NCBI GenBank assembly: GCA_946406115.1
Contig: OX291562.1
Span: 3,006,001 to 3,070,000, forward strand
Source of the DNA: Apoda limacodes
Lineage: Eukaryota; Arthropoda; Insecta; Lepidoptera; Limacodidae
DNA length: 64,000 bases
Reading direction: 5' to 3'
A model generated the notes under the pieces. The model made no database searches, was not told the origin of the DNA, and saw nothing but the letters and a program-made list of their open reading frames with translations. A program made the translations under genes and the position numbers. This document shows, piece by piece, positions 23,163 through 30,943 of the stretch (position 1 is the stretch's first letter; each line of letters begins with the position of its first letter).

Positions 23163-23831
23163 TTTTTCTTCAGATGTAGGTACAGTAGTACCTCTTCTAC
23201 CCGAAAATTAACTAACTTGTTCTGTGAATCTAAAATTTTTATATTTACACTACTGATAGTCTTTTGATTAATCGGAAAATATATTATATTCTTTGGTACC
23301 TCAATAATTCTATATCCAGGCGGAACATTAGGTGCAAATTCATGGATTCATATGGCTTGGAATTCCATTAATGAAGGATCCACAGACAATATCACATTCA
23401 ACTCGGACAACAGTGGTAAAAAGAATACTGACTGGGATCTGTGATTCATGAAATTTATTCTTTTGTAATGTTTTTTTATTGTATCCGAGAATACTCCCAA
23501 TAGAATTTTCTTTTTCAAAATGAATGTCTTTAGAGCAACAAATTACAGTACGTAAAGTATTATTGTTACAAGTTATACTAAAGGTGCTGCTTCTAATGTT
23601 TTTCTTTATATAGTCACAAATGTCCTGTAGTTCATAAGATCCTTCAGGAATTTCAATCATTTCATTATCACCATAATGAAATTTATTATTTTTACTTTCA
23701 ACGTTTGGAATAGAGTTAAAAGTAGAAAAGTATAAAAGACCACATTCGTAATCTCCGTCTAACTGTAGAGCAGGAGAATAACAAGTATTTAAGCTTGATG
23801 TGAATCCAGATATTGACAGCGTGAAAGACAT
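23159..23831 (-). pseudogene. Polinton penton-like minor capsid protein, frameshifted
   Basis: Minor capsid (penton, single jelly-roll type) gene. The ATG at 23831 opens 163 codons including QLDGDYECGLLYFSTFNSIPN, EIPEGSYELQDICDYIKK and NNTLRTVICCSKDIHF. Near 23340-23355 the frame shifts by one base. In the new frame the C-terminal part continues (EFAPNVPPGYRIIEVPKNI, then VNIKILDSQNKLVNFR) to the stop at 23159-23161. Combined length is about 223 codons. The call rests on family resemblance and position next to the major capsid gene, not on a motif with known catalysis. The lesion should abolish the normal product. Confidence 0.72.
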
Positions 23832-23866
23832 GATTAAAATGGTTTATTTTATTGAATTATCTTAAT

Positions 23867-24259
23867 TTATTCTTTTGAATGCCAAAAATTGTTCAAATAT
23901 TTTATACACAAGTGACCACAATTAACAGTATTAAAGTTCTGATATACATTGTAATTGTAATAAACATTAGACAAATTTAAATAGGACAGTAACTCTTGGG
24001 GTGGTCTTAGATTTCCAAAACTATTGAAGTACTCACAGTAGTTGTTAATTTTTATATAGGCTACCCAGTGCGTTCCAGGATTCTTAGAGTTATCCAAATT
24101 GACAATCGCACACTCAATATCTTTAGGTTTTTTTGGTAAAGCATCTTTCATGAATACTCCTCGAAAATACGGTATATCATTAGTGTGCTTTAAAATATCT
24201 ACATTCGTTAAAGCACGTCTAGGTAGCCTTCTAGTTAGTTTTTTGCTGATTTTAAACAT
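23867..24259 (-). CDS. PRO: adenovirus-type cysteine protease of the Polinton
   Basis: Capsid-maturation protease (adenain/Ulp1-like cysteine peptidase). 130 residues from the ATG at 24259, close to usual Polinton size. Visible: RGVFMKDALP (~33-42), the His of NPGTHWVAY (His64), YFNSFG (77-82), Gln107 and Cys114 in QNFNTVNCGHLC. The spacing Gln-x6-Cys fits the oxyanion Gln and nucleophile of the family. The position in YFNSFG that is usually acidic is Asn79, which may weaken or alter the triad. The frame is otherwise intact. The start overlaps the end of the PLA2-like gene by 25 bp. Confidence 0.82.
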   Translation of the reverse strand: MFKISKKLTRRLPRRALTNVDILKHTNDIPYFRGVFMKDALPKKPKDIECAIVNLDNSKNPGTHWVAYIKINNYCEYFNSFGNLRPPQELLSYLNLSNVYYNYNVYQNFNTVNCGHLCIKYLNNFWHSKE

Positions 24260-25009
24260 AATCCGTTACCTTTATAAGGTTTGATGTAGAGACCTTTTCC
24301 TAACGCAATAGATTCCATCATTTTGTTATGACGCTGTGACTCTACAAGGTTTTGCTTTGCTGATTTATAGCTATTCACTGCTTTAGCAATACCTGCAGCT
24401 CCTCCAGCTAAAGACCCTAATGCAGATAAGCCAGCAAAAATTGGTATAAGTGGTAGAATCCCTCCAGTTTTTTGTATTGGTATAAGACGGAGTAAGCAAA
24501 CATTTTTATTTTTAAATAATTTTTTTGCAGTCAAGTAGGCTATCTTTAAAGCAGTATTGTTATCTTTTGGCTTGCGGTTTTTCATATAATTACGGATTTT
24601 AGACACGACTAACTTAAAAGATTTAACTCCAGCACCATTTTTTAATTTAGTTTTCATAACTTTGCTTACGAGCCAAGACGCTAATTTTTCTCCGGTTCTA
24701 GTATTTTTTGACTTCATTCTTTGTTTTGCCATATTCAGAAGCGCAAAGTCAGGTTTATGACGATCTTCTAAATTACGATGTTCGGAATATGCTATATCGT
24801 GACGCTTACAAGCCTCGTCTAATTCGTTTATCCCTTTGTCACCTCGAGCCAATCTTTCTTGTAGTCTTGTACCAGGACCACAATAATTATATCCTGGTAC
24901 ATGAAGTTCAAATGGTAAATTGTTTACTATATTATTAACAAGTCCTCCACCGTTTATTACTGAATTTAAAATGAATACATGGTTGAATATCTTACAATTA
25001 TAAAGTATT
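24235..25009 (-). CDS. Polinton PLA2-like (parvovirus-VP1-type) structural protein, start codon not visible
   Basis: The frame is open from just after a stop near 25010 down to 24235. The N-terminal part has PFELHVPGYNYCGPGT, a Ca2+-loop-like YxYCGPG, then DEACKRHDIAYSEH with the His-Asp pair of phospholipase A2. A basic region (KSKNTRTGEKLASWLVSKVM) and a hydrophobic Gly/Ala-rich segment (LPLIPIFAGLSALGSLAGGA) follow. Such proteins in virus capsids help membrane passage, and that role here is by analogy. No ATG occurs in frame upstream of the catalytic motif. The start may have been lost, may be non-canonical, or may lie in an upstream exon. The hydrophobic segment may be a membrane anchor. 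Confidence 0.7.
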
Positions 25010-25028
25010 TATAAGTTAAAAGTAAACA

Positions 25029-25955
25029 CTATACAATAGACATTTTGTTAATCCAACTATTTTCCTTTTCATTGAGTCCTAACGATTTTACAAATAATTT
25101 ATTTCCTTTCTTTCTTATCACTCTTTCAATTAAATAAATGTTTGGATGTTTAGTTTTTTGCAACTCTTGTTCGTAAAAGGATCCGAGTATTATTTGATTT
25201 CTTTGATCATGAATGTGATAAGTTACTGGGTAAGTATTATTAACTTTTGTTATGGTAAATAGTTCAGAAGACCAGTTAGGTGTATACCCCTTTTTGAAAT
25301 TTTCTTTATATTTGCTAATCCGAACACAGGCACCTACTTTTAATTTTGATTTTCTTAAGTACTGAGGTGTTTCATTCCTCTTTATGTTATTCATAACTAC
25401 GGTTTGGTTATCACATGTTACATTTATTGGTTTAAATTTTATGGTTCGATGGACAGTATCATTATATGATGACAAAGCATCGTTCAAAGGTGATCCGATC
25501 CATTTGTTATTTCCAATTAAAGTACAATATTTATATAATTTTGATTTCAGTGTTCTTATAAATCTTTCAACAATTGACGCCTTTTTCACAGAATATGTAG
25601 AATAGTGATTTATATTAAAAGTTGTTATTATTTTCTTAAACACTACATTGTAAAATTCTTTTCCCATATCTGTCTGAAGGTTAATAGGAATTCGACCAGA
25701 ATCCAAAATTTTTTGAAAAGCGTTTCCTACGTCACGTTTTGTTTTCGTTTTCAGAGGAACTCCCCACGCGAATTTTGAAAAGCAGTCTATAACAACTAAA
25801 ATATATTTAAAACCTTTGTTCACTTTTTCCATTTTCTGCATGTCAATTAAATCAGCTTGCCATAAATCATCAATCCCTTTTAATATTACCGCCCTACGAA
25901 TGAAGTGTTTTCTAGCTGGTTTGTGAAGTTCACCAACTATGTCTTCTCTGTTCAT
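25029..25955 (-). CDS. INT: Polinton retroviral-type integrase
   Basis: Integrase (rve superfamily) that joins element ends to target DNA. 308 residues from the ATG at 25955. The catalytic triad is visible: Asp35 in WQADLIDM, Asp96 in LQTDMGKEF and Glu130 in SIVERFIRTLK, with D-E spacing typical of the family. An SH3-like part follows (KVGACVRISKYKENFKKGY). The C-terminal 40 residues (IYLIERVIRKKGNKLFVKSLG...SWINK) are chromodomain-like, a known feature of Polinton integrases. The frame is undamaged. The N-terminal zinc-binding region is short or missing. The ATG overlaps the stop of the preceding ORF as ATGA. Confidence 0.9.
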   Translation of the reverse strand: MNREDIVGELHKPARKHFIRRAVILKGIDDLWQADLIDMQKMEKVNKGFKYILVVIDCFSKFAWGVPLKTKTKRDVGNAFQKILDSGRIPINLQTDMGKEFYNVVFKKIITTFNINHYSTYSVKKASIVERFIRTLKSKLYKYCTLIGNNKWIGSPLNDALSSYNDTVHRTIKFKPINVTCDNQTVVMNNIKRNETPQYLRKSKLKVGACVRISKYKENFKKGYTPNWSSELFTITKVNNTYPVTYHIHDQRNQIILGSFYEQELQKTKHPNIYLIERVIRKKGNKLFVKSLGLNEKENSWINKMSIV

Positions 25956-26461
25956 AATTGTTTAGGTGCGGTTTTCTGTGATACAACCTTTTTTAATTCT
26001 GATTTAATATCTAGCAACTGATTTTTTAAAGTTTGAATCAGGCTTTTTATAGCATTTATTTCGACCAGGAAAGATTGTACAGTATGGGGTTCTTCAAAAA
26101 AGAAGTTATTAGATTTCTGAAGGGTCGGCAACGCGCGAGTGATGCCCCTAGTGTTGCAAGCGTCCATAGGCTACGGTGACCGCTTACCATCAGGCGGACC
26201 GTAGGCTTGTTTGCCACCTTAGTGGTATATAAAAAAAAAAAAAAAATATTGTTTTCCACAATATTCTTTTAGTACATTATCTACATACTGCTTATTGACG
26301 GCTTCGTCAGGTAGCTGAGGTGTTTTGAGTCCTTTTATACTTGCTGATATTAAGTCTAAATCTCCATTAATAGACTTAAGAAATACTTTATCAGTAATAT
26401 CGAAAACTTCTAACAAACGCAATCTTTTATGCACGTGATGAGCAAACTTGTCAACGTTCAT
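25952..26461 (-). pseudogene. Polinton fibre-like/coiled-coil ORF split by a SINE
   Basis: Two half-genes flank a SINE-like insert. The N-terminal half (ATG 26461) reads VDKFAHHVHKRLRLLEVFDI and then SIKGLKTPQLPDEAVNKQYVDN, resembling the repeating 'DAVNKxYVD' segments of fibre-like virion proteins. The C-terminal half (about 26090-25952) is a heptad-like coiled coil (INAIKSLIQTLKNQLLDIKS) ending at 25952, overlapping the integrase ATG. The insertion adds about 165 bp and stops in the N-terminal frame. The undisturbed gene would be near 115 residues. The structural role is inferred. Confidence 0.6.
26078..26243 (+). mobile_element. SINE-like repeat with poly(A), copy 1
   Basis: About 165 bp starting near ACAGTATGGGGTTCTTCAA and ending in a 15-A tract. 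It matches a second copy at 45411-45557 along its whole length (shared GTCGGCAACGC, GCAAGCGTCCATAGG, TGACCGCTTACCATCAGGCG, TTGTTTGCCACCTTAGTGG). The type is familiar from lepidopteran genomes. It splits a Polinton ORF, so it entered after the Polinton gene was established. Confidence 0.8.
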
Positions 26462-26577
26462 TGTTTAATAAATGTATCCCTAAATGGTTTGATTACAACT
26501 GAATGTTAATATGAAGTTCTCTGTATTATATTTGAATAAATCGTTAAGAATGCATGTAATACGTTATTTTTCATATT

Positions 26578-27564
26578 TTATTTGTTAATAATACCAGCTT
26601 CTTGCAACTCCTCTACGATAGATATTATTTCATTGTCTAATCCACTGTTTCCTGCATCACGAGAAGATATTAAAAGTTTTAGTCTTTCAACTAACTCATT
26701 AGGGTCATCCCAATACATATAATCAACATTTTTATTATATTTTTTTAAAATTGGTAACCCAGACCCTTGAGTAAGACTTTCGGTGCTTGTACATTGCTTA
26801 GATAACTTGAAAAGTGGTTTGATAATATTTAAGTACTTGCTTCCTTTATTACTTTTAATTGGTTTTTTAGGGTTAAAGTCACGCCTATGTGCATTTGTAA
26901 TAGTTAAAATCTGTTTGTAACTGTTTAAGTCACTATTAGTGATTGTTTTTAAATCTGGTATTCTTTTAAATAATAATTCCATTAGACCTTCAGTTTTTTT
27001 GTAAGGCTTTCCAGAAACTAAAATTGTATTTTCTGTTTGGACAATTCGAGAATTACCTATCATCAGTTTACCACGTTCATTTCTCTTACAGTTCCTTCTG
27101 AAGGTGGTGAACAATTATGTTGTGGACTTGAAATAGATTCAATTGTTTTGAATGAAGTGTCACTTGAAATGTTGGTTTCTTTATTATTTGTATCGCTCAT
27201 ACTTTCCGAATCATCTTCATAGATATCGTCTTCATAATCATCAAAGTTCTTAAGAGTTTTATCAACTTTTTCACACTGTTCATCGGAATCTATTTCATAT
27301 TCACTTCCACCCTGAAGATCAAAATCAAATTCAGTTTTCATATATTTTGCTTTTTTCCCTGGGATTACGTCTTCATTGTAATTAGGTTTGATATTTTGTG
27401 TTGCATTTCTTGATACCATTTTATGTAGTGGATCCGTTAAAGTTTGAACACAGATTTAAGGACTTTATCATTTTCAGTTTGAATATTACGCAACTGCCTA
27501 ACTTTTTTCTTAACAACGCTTGCTGATTTAATTATCTCTTTTTTGATATTTACTTGCGAATCCA
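26578..27564 (-). pseudogene. conserved Polinton protein of unknown role, two frameshifts
   Basis: Three frames in series: ATG 27564 to about 27445 (Lys-rich helix, KKKVRQLRNIQTENDKVLKS), 27450-27063 (acidic Asp/Glu/Ser-rich linker, for example DDYEDDIYEDDSESMSD) and 27114-26578 (compact C-terminal part with GLMELLFKRIPD, TNAHRRDFNPKKP, YWDDPNELVERLKLL and IISIVEELQEAGII). A one-base shift near 27447 links the first two, and another in 27063-27114 links the last two. I recognise the C-terminal region as a recurrent Polinton protein next to the ATPase, without known biochemistry; a structural or packaging role is a guess. No intact product is expected. Confidence 0.65.
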
Positions 27565-27639
27565 TTTTTCACAATAAGCTTTACCAATGTTATAGACAAC
27601 ACTAAACACATATCAGAGTTTTTGTCGTTTATAAGAGTT

Positions 27640-28320
27640 TTAATCAAGAATGACAAAAGTATCAAACTTTTTTCTATAGCAACCTTTATTTTTTTCACAG
27701 TCTTTATTGATTATTATGAAATCATACGAAGTTTTCCAGATTTCCGAACACATATCACGAAATTGATTCCAATTTATATCTGTACTGACATGTTCATCAT
27801 AAACATGTCGTAAATTAATGTCATCTTGTTTAAACAAAATTATAAGATTTGCATTATCTCTAATTAATTGTTTAAGTACTTTACTATATGTTTGATTCAA
27901 ATAAAAGCAGTCTATACGCTTATGTCGCCCCATTGAGAAATAATCACGAATGTTATTTTGATTTTCACAAACAACATCGTCGAAAATAATTACTGAATCA
28001 GGTTTTGCACGATGAGGGCTTATAACGTCACTATCATCGTTATATTTCATTAATTGTACTTCTGGAACCTCATTTAACACTTTTTCTAAAAATATATATT
28101 TTGGTTGGTAAAGCGTTTTGGAATATATATTTTTATAGCATAAACCATTTTCATGCAAAAGAAGTCCAACTATTAGGTTTGTTTTTCCACAGTTAGATGG
28201 TCCGCAAATCAAACATCGAATCGAATTAGGTAATAGTTTACCGTGACGTGATATGCCTAGATCAGATTTAGAACATATTTTTTCTAAATGTAGCTTTAGT
28301 GGCTCCTTTACAAATTTCAT
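27640..28320 (-). CDS. ATP: Polinton FtsK/HerA-type DNA-packaging ATPase
   Basis: P-loop ATPase of the A32/FtsK-HerA type that would pump DNA into the capsid. 226 residues, ATG at 28320. Walker A is GPSNCGKT (residues 40-47) and Walker B is SVIIFDDV (109-116, acidic pair Asp114-Asp115). A conserved Gln/Asn-rich sensor region (FYLNQTYSKV) follows. Length is typical for Polinton ATPases and the frame is intact. It is the outermost minus-strand gene, about 460 bp from the right terminus, so it probably lies first in the leftward transcription block. Confidence 0.9.
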   Translation of the reverse strand: MKFVKEPLKLHLEKICSKSDLGISRHGKLLPNSIRCLICGPSNCGKTNLIVGLLLHENGLCYKNIYSKTLYQPKYIFLEKVLNEVPEVQLMKYNDDSDVISPHRAKPDSVIIFDDVVCENQNNIRDYFSMGRHKRIDCFYLNQTYSKVLKQLIRDNANLIILFKQDDINLRHVYDEHVSTDINWNQFRDMCSEIWKTSYDFIIINKDCEKNKGCYRKKFDTFVILD

Positions 28321-28539
28321 GATGTCTTGGTGAAAGAAGTTAATAATGCAATGAAATCTCTAATCGATATGACTCCATATTTATATTAATTTGAGAGACA
28401 TTGACACACAAGACTACCGAAAGATAAAAGAAAGGTAACATTTTTATAATTTATTAATGAAATATTTATTGCCCGACAGTTGTTATAGGGTAAAACATTT
28501 TTCTACTAGAACAGAACAGAACGGTTTGTATATATTTGT

Positions 28540-28778
28540 AAGTTTATGCCTTCTTCTCTCGTAAAACGGAATGATGCTCTCCAAAATACCTTGTGCATAG
28601 AGCTAGAAGAAGGTTGGTCGGTACCAAATACGTTAATCTATTTACATTCACCCAAATTGAAAACTTTACGTAATCAATTCCAAAATGTTTATTGGGCATT
28701 CTAGCTCCATTGGATAGCGAAGATGCGCCAGCATCTGCGTTGCGGAAAGTGAGCCAGAATGCCCAATAAACACCTACT
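28540..28778. repeat. right Polinton terminal inverted repeat with foldback
   Basis: The reverse complement matches the left terminal region in two blocks: the CTAGCTCTATGCACAAGG block (28586-28617) and the segment CCAATAAACATTTTGGAATTGATTACG (reverse, about 28660-28700) plus AAAGTTTTCAATTTGGGTG. The outermost part is a hairpin: TGTTTATTGGGCATTCTAGC at 28686-28705 pairs with GCCAGAATGCCCAATAAACA at 28753-28772 around about 47 nt. The element ends CACCTACT at 28778, followed by LINE-1 ORF2 sequence. Confidence 0.82.
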
Positions 28779-29858
28779 CTCTTTCATGAGATTGTCCCAC
28801 TTTTCGTTCCTAACTTCGGCTATTTTTGTCTTTACGGCACGTTGTAAAGATCTGAGCGATGCCCTGTTTACCTCGGACGGATAATTGTCGTACCGCCGAG
28901 TAGCCGCGTTCTTAGCTCTCAATAGCAACCTCACGTCCTCCGGCAGATTCCAGCGGAGATTATTCTCTACTGTAATCCGCTTAGAGCAATCCGCTACAGC
29001 GGACTGGAGGTGGCTAGTAAGCGCTTCGACCGCTAAACTAACATCGTCGGCTGAGACAATATTGTCCGGGATCCTATTGAGGTGGGGCGAGTCTATTTTG
29101 CCTAGGTTTTCACCTAGTCTCCGCCAGCCGACCACGTCCTTAACGGACGGATGACCGTCGGTTGGGGACCCTAGTCGTAAGAGAACCGGCCTATGGTCAG
29201 ATGTAAGCTCGTGTAACACCTCTATGGAATGCAGCCTTAAGGCTACGTTCTTAAGAAGTGCTATGTCAAGTACGTCAGGTCTATGTGTCACTACTTCGGG
29301 AAAGTGGGTCGGAGAGATGGGCGCAATAATATCGAAACCTAACGGGTCGACTAGGGCCTCTAGTCGTTTGCCGTTTAGCGATGATGAATGCGAATTCCAT
29401 CGCTTATGTTTGCAGTTTAGGTCGCCTGCTAATACAACAGCGTTACCTAAGTCAAACAGCGTTTTAAGATCGCTTTGTAATATCACCTTTGTAGGTGACA
29501 AATACACAGAGGCCAGTACTATGGGACTGTGTCCTGTCATCGCTATACGGATAACCGACGCTTCTAAATTCTCTAACGGAGGAGTGTCGAGAGGTACGCA
29601 GTGCAGAGATCTTTTATAATAAATGAGCGTTCCTCCCTTACTGGTGGGCCGATCATTTCTAACCAGTGCGTAGTTTGCGATCTTAGGACCCCTACGCTTT
29701 GGTTTAAGAAAAGTCTCTTGCACTAAAAGTACATCGATCTCGTGCGTCTTAAGAAATTCTGATATTTCATCGCGCTTTGCCTGAAGGCCGTTTGCGTTCC
29801 AGAACGCAATCGAAATAGAGCGCGGTTTTATTCTACTTGGGGCTACTAAAGGCCCCAT
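28779..29858 (-). pseudogene. LINE-1 ORF2 N-terminal part, copy B
   Basis: About 360 codons from ATG 29858 read without interruption: endonuclease/exonuclease/phosphatase domain with FWNANGLQAKRDEISEFL, LLVQETFLKP, GDLNCKHKRWNS and TSDHRPVLLRLGSP, then the linker to MKESR, where homology stops at the Polinton terminus. The endonuclease residues (Asn, Glu, Asp-Asn pair, Asp-His) appear present, but without the RT the product cannot retrotranspose by itself. Confidence 0.85.
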
Positions 29859-29873
29859 CAATAAAAATTTTTT

Positions 29874-30384
29874 TTAATTTTTAGGTGCAAAGTGCTCTAA
29901 AGAACTAAGCAGGGCTGCGTGCTCGAGCACGGCCGAAACTCGTTGCGTCGCCGATGACGCATTGCGAATTTTGTTCGCTAAAAGCGATATTTCCTCAATG
30001 TTTATAACATTGAGGAGTTCTAGCACCACATTTAGGTCGGCTAGAACGTCCGCGGACGCTAGCGACGGGCTAGGTACCGCTTTAGTCGTTTTTGGCGCGG
30101 GCGGGGACAGCGGGGCCAATTTCCGCGCCGGGGGGGCAGGAGTCGCCTTAAGGTGGGCTCCTGACTGATATACTAGGGGACAGGGGACTGCCTTTTGTGC
30201 TGGTGCAGCAAGCTGCGGCAGCAAAGGGGCAGACTTATTTTTAGAGACTGGCAAAGAAGGATATTGCCGCTCCGAGTAGAGAGCGGGCGTTCTCGCCTTA
30301 AGAGGGGTGGGGGGGCCTTGTTTGCCGCCGCCGCCGCCGCCGCATATGAACGGGGAGCCTTGGGGCACCCGCGATAGTTCGCAG
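29874..30384 (-). pseudogene. LINE-1 ORF1 C-terminal part, copy B
   Basis: This is the C-terminal Pro-rich linker and the helical end (VVLELLNVINIEEISLLANK...LEHFAPKN) of ORF1, preceded by only the last knuckle residues ANYRGCPKAP in a shifted frame. A GCC repeat expansion (30325-30343) has lengthened an Ala tract. The copy is 5'-truncated at 30384. Confidence 0.8.
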
Positions 30385-30394
30385 GGACGACCAC
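30385..30394. repeat. LINE junction motif GGACGACCAC (B/C)
   Basis: Exact 10-bp motif between the truncated 5' end of copy B and the poly(T) (30395-30421) of copy C. The identical 10 bp occur at the C/D border and after D. Read as a target-site duplication created by successive insertions at one site. Confidence 0.7.
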
Positions 30395-30943
30395 TTTTTT
30401 TTTTTTTTTTTTTTTTTTTTTCTAACTACTGGCTACTGTTGTTGGCCGCAGATGGCCTTTACAACTACACGCGGACTAACTTTTGCTGCGGTGCTGCTTG
30501 CACTCTTCAGCGAAAAGTTGGGGCGGTTTGCGCAAGGGTGTCCTAGACACGAACCTCGGCTTGGGCAACCGCTCTTAGAAACTAAAATTTGTATCTAACT
30601 AAATTTTACCGCCGTTTCGGAAAATAGCAAAGGCGTTCTGAAGAGAAGAAACGGCAAGAAACTCTTCAGCACTCGCCTATTATTATTTAAATCTAACTAG
30701 TCGAAGCGCCCGGGTATATTAGTGAACCTAGTATACCCGCGCGCTCGAGTGTGTGTGTGTGTGTTAAAACTAAACTGTCTAATGTTCCGTCGCCGCCGGC
30801 GGCGACGTATTCTGTATATATTTCTATAATCTGTGATCGCGGACGCGAGCGCTGAAGGCGCTTGAGCTTTGAGCCTGCTGGTTATATCATCGTCTGAGTC
30901 AATTATGACGTGCCTCGGATATCTAAACGGTCCTAAGGCCCCT

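Larger units (their letters stand above)
11830..28778. mobile_element. Polinton/Maverick element, ~17 kb, degraded
   Basis: Self-synthesising DNA transposon with virus-like genes. Between inverted terminal sequences (left from about 11830, right to about 28778) it carries protein-primed DNA polymerase B, integrase, packaging ATPase, adenovirus-type protease, PLA2-like protein, penton-like minor capsid and double-jelly-roll major capsid, the hallmark Polinton set. Read inward from the right end, the terminus begins AGTAGGTG, in line with the 5'-AG start known for Polintons. The expected 6-bp target duplication cannot be verified, because the left outermost ~45 bp are missing and the two flanks are different LINE-1 positions. 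Several genes carry stops or frameshifts and a SINE interrupts another, so this copy should not move by itself. Length is normal for the class (15-20 kb). Confidence 0.9.
28779..30384 (-). mobile_element. LINE-1 copy B (3' half replaced by Polinton, 5'-truncated)
   Basis: The minus-strand copy begins in mid-ORF2 at the Polinton border (CTCTTTCATGAG...), runs through the ORF2 endonuclease to ATG 29858, and ends in the zinc-knuckle region of ORF1 at 30384. The 3' half of ORF2, the UTR and the tail are not next to it. Sequence is very close to copy C, so it is a young copy. The Polinton right border lies inside its ORF2. The 5' end abuts GGACGACCAC and the tail of copy C. Confidence 0.88.
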
